A stretch of DNA of 64,000 bases from Mesorhizobium tamadayense (lineage in GTDB: Bacteria > Pseudomonadota > Alphaproteobacteria > Rhizobiales > Rhizobiaceae), in the NCBI RefSeq assembly GCF_003863365.1, contig NZ_RQXT01000009.1:62001-126000 (forward strand), written 5' to 3'. Shown piece by piece: positions 8,326 to 17,175 of this stretch. Within the stretch, counting starts at the first letter, position 1; each line of letters starts with the position of its first letter. Both the position numbers and the translations under genes were made by a program. The notes under the pieces were generated by a model that did not search any database, was not told the DNA's origin, and saw only the letters and a list, made by a program, of their open reading frames with translations.

Positions 8326-8844
8326 TCAACGCCGCTGGCGCGCAAACCAGATGCTGGTGACGGCAAGTGCTGCAAAGCCGAGCGGAAAATAGAGCCGGAT
8401 ACCCAGGACGACGAACTGGTAGAGCGCGGTGAGTATCGTGAACACGAATTCAAACGCCCAGGTCAGCGTCAAGGCCGGCGCATGCCACTCGGCGTAATAG
8501 GAACGGTATTGCAGGGCGAACAGGCCGCCGGTGAAAGCAAGCGTCGCGCCGAGCAGGCATACGAAAGCGGCGGCGAGAGTGGTTTCCCAGTGTCGGCCGC
8601 GCGACACCAGTCTGGCGAGCGTCAGCCCGACCGGAAAGGCAAGCCCGCCGCCAAGGGCATAGAGCAGCACGACGAAGCGGATCCTGCCCGGCATCTCCCA
8701 ATAATAGAGATTGAGAAAAGCGCTGGCCGCCATCGCCAGACCCCACAGCAAGGCGCCGGCAACAGCCGTGCCTGCCGAGGGCAGGGCATCGCGCAGGCGG
8801 TTTCCCAGGCGCAGACGCAAGGAGGTTGGCTGCAGCGGCGTCAC
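8326..8844 (-). CDS. Integral membrane protein, unknown function
   Basis: A 172-residue protein with about four membrane segments (AGALLWGLAMAASAFLNLYY, FVVLLYALGGGLAFPVGLTL, AAAFVCLLGATLAFTGGLFA, then FEFVFTILTALYQFVVLGI and LGFAALAVTSIWF) and a basic N-terminus (LRLRLGNRLRD). I recognise no family. It lies 61 bases upstream of purB on the same strand and may share its transcript. Confidence 0.6.
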   Translation of the reverse strand: MTPLQPTSLRLRLGNRLRDALPSAGTAVAGALLWGLAMAASAFLNLYYWEMPGRIRFVVLLYALGGGLAFPVGLTLARLVSRGRHWETTLAAAFVCLLGATLAFTGGLFALQYRSYYAEWHAPALTLTWAFEFVFTILTALYQFVVLGIRLYFPLGFAALAVTSIWFARQRR

Positions 8845-9059
8845 GGTCGAAAGGCCAGGTTCCGCGGCGGCTGGCGGTTCAGGCAGTGTGTCGTCGGCAA
8901 TGCTCCCTGTCTCATTGACGTTGTCTCATTCGCGTCATGCCTATCACGCCATGGTGAACGAGAGGTGCTGCCCGATGCATCCAATCCGGCCCTCATTTGT
9001 TATTGTCGGCCGCCTCATGTCGATAGGGACGCGCGGCCACCATCCAGCGGAGGACCAGC

Positions 9060-9317
9060 ATGACCACCGACCTCAGCAAGATACGCGAGCATATGGAAGT
9101 GATCGGCGCCGATGGCGTCCATATCGGCACCGTCGACAACGTCGACGGTCAGCGGATCAAGCTGACCAAGGCCGACAGCGGCATGGGCACGCACAAAGGC
9201 CATCACCATTATATTCCGCTCAGCCTTGTCGCGGAGATCGACGGAAAGAAAGTCCGGCTGTCGGCGAATTCGGATGTCGCGGTAACCTTCGAGGAAGAGA
9301 AGTCCGACCCGACCTGA
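9060..9317 (+). CDS. DUF2171 protein
   Basis: An 85-residue DUF2171 protein: IREHMEVIGADGVHIGTVDN, then IKLTKADS, HHHYIPLSLVAEIDGKKVRL and a beta-rich end. The fold resembles a PRC-barrel. The family is common in Alphaproteobacteria without a proven role. The ATG follows GGAGGACCAGC, a good ribosome binding site. It is a single-gene unit. Confidence 0.85.
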   Translation: MTTDLSKIREHMEVIGADGVHIGTVDNVDGQRIKLTKADSGMGTHKGHHHYIPLSLVAEIDGKKVRLSANSDVAVTFEEEKSDPT

Positions 9318-9337
9318 CAGCAGCGATTTGTTTTTAG

Positions 9338-9471
9338 GCAATTCCGGGCGGAAGGCTACGGCAAAGGCGCCGAGCCTAACCGCTGCACACCTTTCCTGGA
9401 ATTGCTCTAGGTCTTTGATTTTAAGCATGTCTTTGTCCCGAAACCGCGGCGCACTTTCGGGAGACATGCTT
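9338..9471. repeat. Rhizobial palindromic intergenic repeat, two hairpins
   Basis: Two nested inverted repeats. GCAATTCC (9338-9345) pairs with GGAATTGC (9398-9405). AAGCATGTC (9423-9431) pairs with GACATGCTT (9463-9471), and inside it CCCGAAA (9438-9444) pairs with TTTCGGG (9455-9461). Sequences of this type (GGAATTGCTCTAG followed by a hairpin with ACATGCTTTAG) are dispersed in Rhizobium and Mesorhizobium intergenic regions. The right end reaches the stop codon of the P1 peptidase gene. Confidence 0.7.
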
Positions 9472-10487
9472 TAGCGCGACGACCAGACCGGAAACAGATC
9501 GCCGTCGGCGGGCGTCGCCGCATGGACGCCGCGGCTGATGGCGCGCGCCATGGTGGCGCCGGCCGTCGCGAAAAGATCGATCGCCGCGTCGGCGCTGAGC
9601 TCGATGCCGCTCCTGCCGGTCGCCAGCGCAAAGACGAGATCGCCGTCGGCCGGCGTGTGAGTCGGCCATATGGCGCGCACGAATCCATCATGCGCCGAAA
9701 TCGCCAGCCGTTTGGCGGCCGCCTTGGAAAGCATGGCGTCGGTGGCAATGACGGCAATCGTCGTGCTGCCGCCCTCTGGCGGCTCCCCGACGTGCCTGTC
9801 GCGGTACTTCAAGAGTATTTTTCTGGCGTCTGCCGGCATCGGGGCGGGATAGCCCAGGCCGCCGAATTCGTCGCCGATCTCGAAGGGCGCCGCCCAGAAG
9901 TGCCGGCTGCGCCCGACCGTTACAGAGCCGGTCGGATTGACGGCGGCGAGCGCGCCGATGGTGACGCCGCTGTCGAGCACTGTCGAGGCCGAGCCCAGCC
10001 CGCCCTTCAGGCCGGAGGTCAACGCGCCGGTGCCGGCGCCGACCGTGCCGATCGGGAAGTCGGCCTTTGCCGCCTGAACCGCCTCATAGCCAAGCTCGCG
10101 ATAGGGCGGATAGCGGCCCCAATCCTTGTCGCCGCCATTGCGCAGGTCGAAGAGGATCGCCGCCGGCACGATCGGAACGCGAAAACCGCCGACCTCGACG
10201 CCGATGTTTTTCTCCCGCAGCGCAGCCTGGACGCCGGAAGCGGCATCGAGGCCGAAGGCCGAGCCGCCGGCCAGCACGACGGCGTGAATGGCCGCGATCG
10301 AGTTTTGCGGCTCGAGCAGATCGGTCTCACGCGTGCCCGGCGCGCCGCCCAGCACCTGGACGGCGGCCACTGCCGGTTCCTCGCACAACACCACCGTGAC
10401 TCCGGATTTCAGCCTGACGTCGGCGGTGTTGCCGACGCTCAAGCCCGCGACATCGGTGATCAGGTTACGTGGACCGGCGCGAAACAT
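9471..10487 (-). CDS. P1-family (DmpA/BapA-like) peptidase
   Basis: A 338-residue member of peptidase family S58, Ntn-hydrolase fold. It begins AGPRNLITDVAGLSVGNTAD; other conserved parts are HAVVLAGGSAFGLDAASGV, IGTVGAGTGALTSGLKGGLG and ATDAMLSKAAAKRLAI. The family self-cleaves to expose a catalytic Ser; here GGSTTIAVIATDA is the likely site. Members release N-terminal amino acids, including D- and beta-residues. The ATG at 10487 overlaps the stop of the upstream solute-binding-protein gene by one base (TGATG), so translation is coupled. Confidence 0.88.
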   Translation of the reverse strand: MFRAGPRNLITDVAGLSVGNTADVRLKSGVTVVLCEEPAVAAVQVLGGAPGTRETDLLEPQNSIAAIHAVVLAGGSAFGLDAASGVQAALREKNIGVEVGGFRVPIVPAAILFDLRNGGDKDWGRYPPYRELGYEAVQAAKADFPIGTVGAGTGALTSGLKGGLGSASTVLDSGVTIGALAAVNPTGSVTVGRSRHFWAAPFEIGDEFGGLGYPAPMPADARKILLKYRDRHVGEPPEGGSTTIAVIATDAMLSKAAAKRLAISAHDGFVRAIWPTHTPADGDLVFALATGRSGIELSADAAIDLFATAGATMARAISRGVHAATPADGDLFPVWSSR

Positions 10488-11557
10488 CACTTTTCCTCCA
10501 GTGGCACGAAATGCGTGCCGTCGAAGCGGAAGGCGCGGAACGGGTTCTGGCTGAGATCGCCCTTTTCGTCGAAGCGGATGGTGCCGATCGCGGTGGCGAA
10601 ATCATGCCCGGTCAGCGCCTCGGCGAGCGGCTTACCGGAGCTTTCCGCGTCCGCTGTTGCCGCCTTGGCGATCTCGACCCCGGCGTAAGCCGGCAGCGTG
10701 TAGCCGTCTGGAACAATGTTCCTTGCGCCGAAGGTCTGCACGACCTTGGGATCGGCGACTTCGGCCCATTCCGGCAATGCGATCATCAGCGTGTCAACCG
10801 CGTAAGGCACGTCGCCGCGCGGGGCGCGTAACGCCTCGCCGCCGGCAAAGGTGATGCCGGCATCAAGCTGCGCGGCGTCGCGCCCCATGATAGCGATGTC
10901 GTCGCCATCGCCGCCGGCGAACACCTTGGTCGCGCCTGCCTTCTTCAACCGACCGATCAGTCCGATCTGGTTGTCGAGCTGCGGCCGGAACGTGTCGACG
11001 AAGGTCGGCTTCAGCGCCGCCCGCTCGGCGGCGCTGCGAAAAGTCTCGGCGATCTCACGGCCATAAATGGTGCCGTCATCGATAATGGCGAACAATTCGT
11101 TTTGCCAATGCCGGGTGAGGATCGCGGCTGCCGCGTTGCGTTCGTCGTCGCCGCGCGGCCCGAGCCGGTAGACCGGCCAGCCGGTCTTGGCGCGGCGATC
11201 GGTCAGGCTCTCGGTGCGCACACCGATCGTGATGACCGGAATGTCGGCGTCCTTCAGGATCGGAAGCGCCGCCTCAATCGCGTCGGTGCAGAGGAAGCCG
11301 ACGACGATACTGACCTTGGCATCCACGAATTGCCTGGCGGCCGCTGCGCCGCCGTCGGCCGTGCAGGCGTCATCGACGCTCTTGACCGTGACGCCTTGGG
11401 CCTCAGCAGCCAGACCGGCGCCGTTCTCGATCTGCTGCCCGAGGATCGCCGATGGACCGGAGAGCGGCGTGGCGACGCCAACCAGAATATCGGCATTGGC
11501 GCTCGCGGCCAGCGACAGCCAGAACAGCGCGGCTATTGTCGTCGTGATATGGCGCAT
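10487..11557 (-). CDS. Branched-chain-amino-acid-type ABC solute-binding protein
   Basis: A 356-residue periplasmic protein. The start at 11557 gives a clean signal peptide (MRHITTTIAALFWLSLAASA, cleavage after ANA), while a longer frame to 11599 adds a polar leader. The mature protein begins DILVGVATPLSGPSAILGQQ, the usual opening of Leu/Ile/Val-binding proteins, with FLCTDAIEAALPILKDADIP and FAIIDDGTIYGREIAE further on. No permease or ATPase genes are adjacent, so it may use a distant LIV transporter or act as a sensor. It is coupled to the P1 peptidase, suggesting joint use of peptides or amino acids. Confidence 0.88.
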   Translation of the reverse strand: MRHITTTIAALFWLSLAASANADILVGVATPLSGPSAILGQQIENGAGLAAEAQGVTVKSVDDACTADGGAAAARQFVDAKVSIVVGFLCTDAIEAALPILKDADIPVITIGVRTESLTDRRAKTGWPVYRLGPRGDDERNAAAAILTRHWQNELFAIIDDGTIYGREIAETFRSAAERAALKPTFVDTFRPQLDNQIGLIGRLKKAGATKVFAGGDGDDIAIMGRDAAQLDAGITFAGGEALRAPRGDVPYAVDTLMIALPEWAEVADPKVVQTFGARNIVPDGYTLPAYAGVEIAKAATADAESSGKPLAEALTGHDFATAIGTIRFDEKGDLSQNPFRAFRFDGTHFVPLEEK

Positions 11558-11736
11558 TCGGGCGAAGAGGTCCTCCGTGCCGGACTTATAGTCCGACACT
11601 ATTCCAGCAAAGAGCTAAAGTCTGGCTAAGCCCCGCGCAACACGCGAATTTCAGGATTACGGTCAAGCACTTCGCTTGTGGCATGCAATATGTGGCCATA
11701 TATAACGGGCTGGTTTTTTGACAGGTGGATCATCGG

Positions 11737-12231
11737 GTGCTGAAGATCAACGACATCGGGCCCCAGGCCTATCGCGATGCGATGGCGCATTTTGCCGGCC
11801 ATGTGCATGTGGTGACCACCGACGGCCCGGCGGGCAAAAGGGGCGCCACGGTGATCGCTGCCTGCTCGGTCTCGGACACGCCGCCGACAGTCCTCGTCTG
11901 CCTCAATCGCGAAAATCCGAAGAATGAGCCGTTCATCAGGAACGGCAATTTCGCGCTGAACACGCTGGCCTCGGATCAGGAAGCACTGTCTGTCGGCTTT
12001 TCCGGCATCACCGGCCTGCCGCCGGAAGAGCGCTTCGCGCTCGGCGAATGGGATGTGATCTCGACCGGCGCGCCGACGTTGAAAGGCGCGCTCGCCGTGT
12101 TCGATTGCGAGATCATCGACAGCAAGGACTTGGCCACCCACCGTGTGCTTTTTGGCAAGGTGACAGGCCTGCGCATCGGCGATAATTTGCGGCCGCTGAT
12201 CTACCACAACCGCGACTACCACGTTCTGTGA
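11737..12231 (+). CDS. Flavin reductase-like FMN-binding protein
   Basis: A 164-residue flavin reductase-like domain: AYRDAMAHFAGHVHVVTTDG, RGATVIAACSVSDTPPTVLV, CLNRENPKN and LIYHNRDYHVL at the end, as in HpaC/RutF-type NAD(P)H:flavin reductases. These supply reduced FMN or FAD to a partner monooxygenase. I chose GTG 11737 because AGGTGG lies 8 bases upstream; GTG 11725 is also possible. Its stop overlaps the region just before the MoxR gene, so it may head the molybdoenzyme-maturation operon, though no flavin monooxygenase is nearby. Confidence 0.85.
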   Translation: MLKINDIGPQAYRDAMAHFAGHVHVVTTDGPAGKRGATVIAACSVSDTPPTVLVCLNRENPKNEPFIRNGNFALNTLASDQEALSVGFSGITGLPPEERFALGEWDVISTGAPTLKGALAVFDCEIIDSKDLATHRVLFGKVTGLRIGDNLRPLIYHNRDYHVL

Positions 12232-12260
12232 AACGGGTGCGCGGCATCCACGGAGACAAG

Positions 12261-13184
12261 ATGACCACGCCGCGGCCCGCGCCGAAGTCGATCGACGAGA
12301 CGCTCGATCTGCTGACCGGCGCGGATTATGTCGCGGATCGCTCGCTGGCGACGGTGCTGTTCCTTTCGCTGCGCATGAAGCGGCCGCTGTTCCTCGAAGG
12401 CGAGGCCGGCGTCGGCAAGACCGAGATCGCCAAGGTGCTGGCCGATGCGCTTGGCCGCCGGCTGATCCGACTGCAATGTTATGAAGGGCTCGACGTGTCC
12501 TCCGCCGTCTACGAGTGGAACTACGCCGCCCAGATGATCGAGATCCGCATGGAGGAGGCGGCGGGCAAGGTCGTGCGCTCCGACATGGAGCGCAACGTCT
12601 TTTCCGAAAAATACCTGATCCGCCGTCCGGTGCTCGATGCGCTGACCGGCAAGGCAGGGGCGGCGCCGGTTTTCCTCATCGACGAGCTCGACCGCACCGA
12701 CGAGGCCTTCGAGGCCTTCCTGCTCGAGATCCTGTCGGATTTCCAGGTGACGGTCCCGGAACTTGGCACCATCAAGGCCGAAGAGCCGCCGATCGTCATC
12801 ATCACCACCAACCGCACGCGTGAGATCCACGACGCGCTGAAGCGGCGCTGCTTGTATCACTGGGTCGATTATCCGAACGCCGAGCGCGAGCTGGAGATCG
12901 TGCGGCGCAAGGTGCCGCAGGCGAATAGCAGGCTGTCGGCAGAGGTCGTCTCCTTCATCCAGAAGCTGCGCCAGGTCGAGCTGTTCAAGGCGCCCGGCGT
13001 CGCCGAAACCATCGACTGGGCCGGCGCGCTGACGGAGCTCGACAAGGTGGCGCTCGATCCGGAGACCGTATCGGACACGATCGGCGTGCTGCTCAAATAC
13101 CAGGACGACATTGCCCGCATCGAACAAGGCGAAGGCCGGCGCATCCTCAATGAGGTGAAGGCCGAGCTTTCGGCCGCGGAGTAG
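12261..13184 (+). CDS. MoxR/CoxD-family AAA+ ATPase
   Basis: A 307-residue AAA+ protein. Walker A is GEAGVGKTE (about residues 47-55), Walker B is VFLIDELDR, and sensor-like IVIITTNRTREIHDALKRRC follows. The start at 12261 follows GGAGACAAG. In carbon monoxide dehydrogenase clusters the homologue CoxD acts as a chaperone in building the Cu-S-Mo centre, working with the VWA protein CoxE. Here a CoxE-like gene follows after 5 bases, and XdhC genes come next, so a role in maturing a molybdenum hydroxylase is likely. Confidence 0.9.
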   Translation: MTTPRPAPKSIDETLDLLTGADYVADRSLATVLFLSLRMKRPLFLEGEAGVGKTEIAKVLADALGRRLIRLQCYEGLDVSSAVYEWNYAAQMIEIRMEEAAGKVVRSDMERNVFSEKYLIRRPVLDALTGKAGAAPVFLIDELDRTDEAFEAFLLEILSDFQVTVPELGTIKAEEPPIVIITTNRTREIHDALKRRCLYHWVDYPNAERELEIVRRKVPQANSRLSAEVVSFIQKLRQVELFKAPGVAETIDWAGALTELDKVALDPETVSDTIGVLLKYQDDIARIEQGEGRRILNEVKAELSAAE

Positions 13185-13189
13185 GCGCC

Positions 13190-14440
13190 ATGCCATCGCC
13201 GAGCCCGGAACCCAGAGAGGCACTTGCCGACGGGCGCCTCGCCGACAACATCGTCTATTTCGCGCGTGCGCTGCGCAAGGCCGGCATGCGCGTCGGGCCG
13301 GCCTCGGTCAAGGACGCCATCGAGGCGGTGCTCGCCGCCGGCATCGGCTCGCGCGACGATTTCTACTGGACGCTGCATGCGGTGCTGGTCTCGCGGCACG
13401 AGGACCACCCGGTCTTCGACGAAGCCTTTCGCCTGTTCTGGAAGTCGCGCGAGCTGATCGAGAAGCTGCTGGCGATGTTTTCACCTGTCGCTCCCGACAA
13501 CGCTGAAAAGCAAAAGCCGCGCGCGGCCGAGAACCGCGTCAGCCAGGCGATGTTCGAAGGGCACCGCAAGAACCAGCCGGTGCGGGAAGTGCCCGAGATC
13601 GAGGTCGATGCGCGCTTCACCTTCTCCGGCAACGAGGTGTTGCGCGGCAAGGATTTTGCCCAGATGGATGCGGCCGAGATGGGCGAGGCCAAAAAGGCGA
13701 TCGCGGCCTTGCGGCTGCCATTCGACCTGGTGCGCACGCGCCGCTTCAAGGCTGACGCGCAAGGGCGCCGGATCGATCCGCGCGCCATGATGCGCTCCGC
13801 CGCGCGCACCGGCGGCGCGCTGATCCTTCCGAAATTCCGATCGCCGCGCGAAGCGCATCCGCCGCTGGTCGTGCTGGCCGACATTTCCGGCTCGATGAGC
13901 CAGTATACGCGCATCTTTCTCCACTTCCTGCACGCGCTGACGGAAAAGCGCCGGCGCGTCCACGCCTTCGTCTTCGGCACGCGGCTGACGAACCTCACCC
14001 GCCAGATGCGCCATCGCGATCCCGACGAGGCGCTGGCCGAATGCTCAACAGCCGTGAAGGACTGGTCCGGCGGCACCCGCATCGGCGACGCGCTCGCCGA
14101 ATTCAACCGGCTGTGGTCGCGGCGAGTGCTGGGGCAGGGGGCGGTGGTGCTTCTGATCACCGATGGTCTGGAGCGCGATGACGTCACCGGCCTGTCGGAG
14201 GAGATGGAGCGGCTGCACAAATCCTGCCGGCGGCTGATCTGGCTCAATCCGCTTTTGCGCTTCGACGGGTTCGAGGCGCGCGCCCGCGGCGTGAAGGCGA
14301 TGCTGCCGCATGTCGATGAGTTCCGCGCGGTGCATAATCTTGAGGCGCTGGCCGATCTTTGCGCCTCGCTCGACCGGCGGCCGGCGGCTTCGGTCGACCC
14401 GCGCCGCTGGCTGCAAACTGGCGAGAGGCGCGCCGCGTAG
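13190..14440 (+). CDS. CoxE-like VWA domain protein
   Basis: A 416-residue protein with a C-terminal von Willebrand A domain. The MIDAS motif D-x-S-x-S is visible in VVLADISGSMSQYTRIFLHF (about residue 225), with the conserved T in SGGTRIGDALAEF and the late VLLITDGLERDD. The N-terminal half has the CoxE-type LADNIVYFARALRKAGMRVG. CoxE proteins act with the MoxR ATPase in maturing CO dehydrogenase-type enzymes. It lies directly behind the MoxR gene. Confidence 0.9.
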   Translation: MPSPSPEPREALADGRLADNIVYFARALRKAGMRVGPASVKDAIEAVLAAGIGSRDDFYWTLHAVLVSRHEDHPVFDEAFRLFWKSRELIEKLLAMFSPVAPDNAEKQKPRAAENRVSQAMFEGHRKNQPVREVPEIEVDARFTFSGNEVLRGKDFAQMDAAEMGEAKKAIAALRLPFDLVRTRRFKADAQGRRIDPRAMMRSAARTGGALILPKFRSPREAHPPLVVLADISGSMSQYTRIFLHFLHALTEKRRRVHAFVFGTRLTNLTRQMRHRDPDEALAECSTAVKDWSGGTRIGDALAEFNRLWSRRVLGQGAVVLLITDGLERDDVTGLSEEMERLHKSCRRLIWLNPLLRFDGFEARARGVKAMLPHVDEFRAVHNLEALADLCASLDRRPAASVDPRRWLQTGERRAA

Positions 14441-14509
14441 CCATATGTTTCGCGGCTCTATATTTCTCAGGGATGTTTCCCGGGAAAAACAGACTTGTGG
14501 GAAGCGACG

Positions 14510-14848
14510 ATGGACGAGAGCATTTATCTCGATGAGGCCCGCGATCCTCTGATCATCGCGGAAGGTTGGATGAAGGACGGCAAGGATGTCGCCATCGCGA
14601 CCGTGGTCGAGACCTGGGGTTCGGCGCCGCGCCCGGTCGGCAGCCACCTGGTCATCGACGCCGAGGGGAATTTCCACGGCTCGGTCTCCGGCGGCTGTGT
14701 CGAGGGTGCGGTGGTGACCGAGGCGATCGATGTCATCGACAGCGGCAAGGCCAGGATGCTGGAATTCGGCGTTGCCGACGAAACCGCCTGGCAAGTCGGG
14801 CTGTCCTGCGGCGGCCGCATCAAGGTCTATGTCGAGCGGTTAGGTTGA
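14510..14848 (+). CDS. XdhC/CoxI N-terminal domain protein
   Basis: A 112-residue single-domain XdhC_CoxI protein: TVVETWGSAPRPVGSHLVID, GSVSGGCVEGAVVTEA, and LSCGGRIKVYVERL. The two cysteines in SGGCVEG and LSCGG are hallmarks of the family. XdhC binds molybdenum cofactor, helps add the terminal sulfur and delivers it to xanthine dehydrogenase-type enzymes. In most XdhC proteins this domain is fused to a Rossmann domain; here that domain is the next gene. Confidence 0.9.
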   Translation: MDESIYLDEARDPLIIAEGWMKDGKDVAIATVVETWGSAPRPVGSHLVIDAEGNFHGSVSGGCVEGAVVTEAIDVIDSGKARMLEFGVADETAWQVGLSCGGRIKVYVERLG

Positions 14849-14854
14849 TTACGG

Positions 14855-15559
14855 ATGGATCCGTACGTTCTCAAAACATTGAACGAAGAGCGCCGCGCAC
14901 GGCGCGCCGCAGTGCTGGTCACCGATCTCGGCGACGGCCGCGACCGCATCGTGCGCGAGGGCGACCGCGTTGCGGGCGAACTCGGGGCGGCGATCGCCAG
15001 TGCGTTCCGCACCGGCAATTCGAGGTCGGTGGAAGCGGAAGGGCGGACCTTCTTCCTCAACGCGCATCTGCCGCGCCCGCGCCTGGTGGTGATCGGCGCC
15101 GTGCATATCAGCCAGGCGCTGGCGCCGATGGCCAGGATCGCCGGCTACCCGGTCGAGATCGTCGATCCGCGCACGGCCTTCGCTACGCCGGAGCGCTTTC
15201 CCGATGTCGCGCTGCATGCCGAATGGCCGGAAGATGTGCTGAAGCGCGAGCCGCTCGACAGCTATACCGCGCTTGCCGCCGTGACCCATGACCCGAAGAT
15301 CGACGATTTCGCGCTCAAGGCGGCGCTCGATGCAAGGTGCTTCTATGTCGGAGCGCTCGGCAGCCGCAAGACCCACGCCAAGCGGGTCGAACGCCTGCTG
15401 GCTATGGGCGCCGGCGCCGACCAGATCGCCCGCATCCATGCGCCGATCGGTCTCGACATCGGCGCCGCCAGCCCGGCCGAGATTGCGGTCGCGGTGCTGG
15501 CGCAGACCATCCACGCCTTTCGCTCGCGTGGCCTGGAAAGCAAAGGCGCCGTGGCGTGA
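14855..15559 (+). CDS. XdhC family protein with Rossmann domain
   Basis: A 234-residue XdhC protein. The N-terminal third (LVTDLGDGRDRIVREGDRVA) resembles a second XdhC-type segment. The rest is the XdhC Rossmann domain: LVVIGAVHISQALAPMARIA, VEIVDPRTAFATPERFP, ALAAVTHDPKIDDFAL, FYVGALGSRKTHAKR and the typical GLDIGAASPAEIAVAVLAQ. It starts 6 bases after the first XdhC gene and its stop overlaps the next start (GTGA). It probably sulfurates or inserts Mo cofactor. Confidence 0.9.
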   Translation: MDPYVLKTLNEERRARRAAVLVTDLGDGRDRIVREGDRVAGELGAAIASAFRTGNSRSVEAEGRTFFLNAHLPRPRLVVIGAVHISQALAPMARIAGYPVEIVDPRTAFATPERFPDVALHAEWPEDVLKREPLDSYTALAAVTHDPKIDDFALKAALDARCFYVGALGSRKTHAKRVERLLAMGAGADQIARIHAPIGLDIGAASPAEIAVAVLAQTIHAFRSRGLESKGAVA

Positions 15560-17175
15560 AGTTCGGTCCGGTTCCGATCGAGCAGGCCGAAGGCGCGGTG
15601 TTGGCGCATGCGACCACCGCCGGCGAACGACGGTTCCGCAAGGCGCATCGGCTAAGCGGCGAGGACATTGCGGCGCTGAAGGCGGCCGGTATCGGCGAAA
15701 TCGTCGCGGCCGTCCTGGCTCCCGATGACCTCAGCGAGGATGCCGCGGCCGAAAAGATCGCGTTGAGCATGACTCATCGCAACGTCGAGACGGAGCCGGC
15801 TGCAACCGGACGCGTCAACCTGCATGCTGAAACCGCGGGCATCTTCACCGTCGACGCAAAGATGATCGACGCCATCAATGCCGTCGACCCGGCGATCACC
15901 ATCGCCACGCTGGCGCAGCACGCGCCGGTCGAGAAGGGCCAGATGGTGGCGACGGTGAAAATCATTCCCTTTGCCGTCGCCGCAAGCCTGGTTGATGCGG
16001 TGGTCAACATCTGTGCCGGCGGTGAGATCTTTGCCGTCAACGCCTACCAACCGGTCAATGTCGGCGTCATCCAGACGATGCTGCCCGGCATCAAGCCGAG
16101 CGTGCTCGACAAGACGCTGCGCGTCACCGAGGCGCGGCTGGCGCGCTCCGGCGGCCGGCTGACGGCGGAGCGGCGCACGCCGCATGAGATCGCGCTCGTA
16201 GCGGAAGCAGCAAGCGCGCTGGCGCGCGACAACGACATGGTGGTGATCTTCGGCGCCTCGGCGCTGGCCGACTTCGCCGATGTCATCCCTGCCGCGATCG
16301 AGAGGGCGGGCGGCAAAGTCATCCGAGCCGGCATGCCGGTCGATCCCGGCAATCTCTTGGTGCTCGGAACGCTCGACGGCAAGCGCGTCATCGGCGCGCC
16401 CGGTTGCGCCCGCAGCCCCAAGGAGAACGGCTTCGACTGGGTGCTGGACCGGCTGATCGCCGGGCTCGACGTGACGGCGGCCGACATCGCCGGCATGGGC
16501 GTGGGGGGTCTCCTGATGGAAATCCCGTCCAGGCCGCAGCCGCGCGAGCCACTGCCGCCTCAGTCGGCAAGATCGGAGCCGCGGGTCGACATCGTGCTTC
16601 TCGCCGCTGGCCGTTCCAGCCGCATGGGCGGTCCGAACAAGCTGCTGGCGCTGTTCGAGGGCAAGCCGCTGGTGCGCCGCACGGCCGAGCGCGCGCTCGG
16701 CTCGAAGGCGGCCAGCACCATTGTCGTCACCGGCCATCAGCGCGAGCGCGTTCGCTCCGCGCTTTCCGGCCTCGATGTTGCGCTCGCCGACAATCCGGAC
16801 TTCGCGGATGGTCTCGCTTCATCCTTGAAGGCAGGCATCGCGCGGGTCGCGCCCGAAGCGGCCGGCGCCATAATCGTGCTCGGCGACATGCCTGGCGTCT
16901 CGTCGAAGGATCTCGACAGCCTGATCGATGCCTTCCGCCGGTCCGGCGGCCGCGCGGTGGTGCGTGCCGCGCATCTCGGAAAGCGCGGCAACCCGGTGCT
17001 GTTGCCCCGTTCCTTGTTTGCCGCCGTCGCGCATCTCGAGGGAGACACCGGCGCGCGCCATCTGGTCGAGGCCGAGGGCCTCGACGTCATCGATGTCGAG
17101 ATCGGGCAGGGCGCTTCGATCGACGTCGACACGCGCGAGGCGCTGGAAGGGGCGGGCGGCGTCCTTCAGGATTGA
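15556..17175 (+). CDS. MoeA-like / MobA-like fusion, molybdopterin cytidylyltransferase type
   Basis: A 539-residue two-domain protein. Residues about 1-335 are a MoeA/MogA-like molybdopterin-binding domain (FGPVPIEQAEGAVLAHATTA, VVIFGASALADFADVIPAAI, MPVDPGNLLVLGTLDGKRVI, GAPGCARSPKENGFDWVL). From about 345 it is a MobA/MocA-type nucleotidyltransferase (IVLLAAGRSSRMGGPNKLLA, IIVLGDMPGVSSKDLDSLID, GNPVLLPRSLF). The C-terminal part should make MPT cytosine dinucleotide, the cofactor form of xanthine/CO dehydrogenase enzymes. The GTG start overlaps the XdhC stop by 4 bases; a longer frame upstream is a shadow of xdhC. Confidence 0.92.
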   Translation: MKFGPVPIEQAEGAVLAHATTAGERRFRKAHRLSGEDIAALKAAGIGEIVAAVLAPDDLSEDAAAEKIALSMTHRNVETEPAATGRVNLHAETAGIFTVDAKMIDAINAVDPAITIATLAQHAPVEKGQMVATVKIIPFAVAASLVDAVVNICAGGEIFAVNAYQPVNVGVIQTMLPGIKPSVLDKTLRVTEARLARSGGRLTAERRTPHEIALVAEAASALARDNDMVVIFGASALADFADVIPAAIERAGGKVIRAGMPVDPGNLLVLGTLDGKRVIGAPGCARSPKENGFDWVLDRLIAGLDVTAADIAGMGVGGLLMEIPSRPQPREPLPPQSARSEPRVDIVLLAAGRSSRMGGPNKLLALFEGKPLVRRTAERALGSKAASTIVVTGHQRERVRSALSGLDVALADNPDFADGLASSLKAGIARVAPEAAGAIIVLGDMPGVSSKDLDSLIDAFRRSGGRAVVRAAHLGKRGNPVLLPRSLFAAVAHLEGDTGARHLVEAEGLDVIDVEIGQGASIDVDTREALEGAGGVLQD

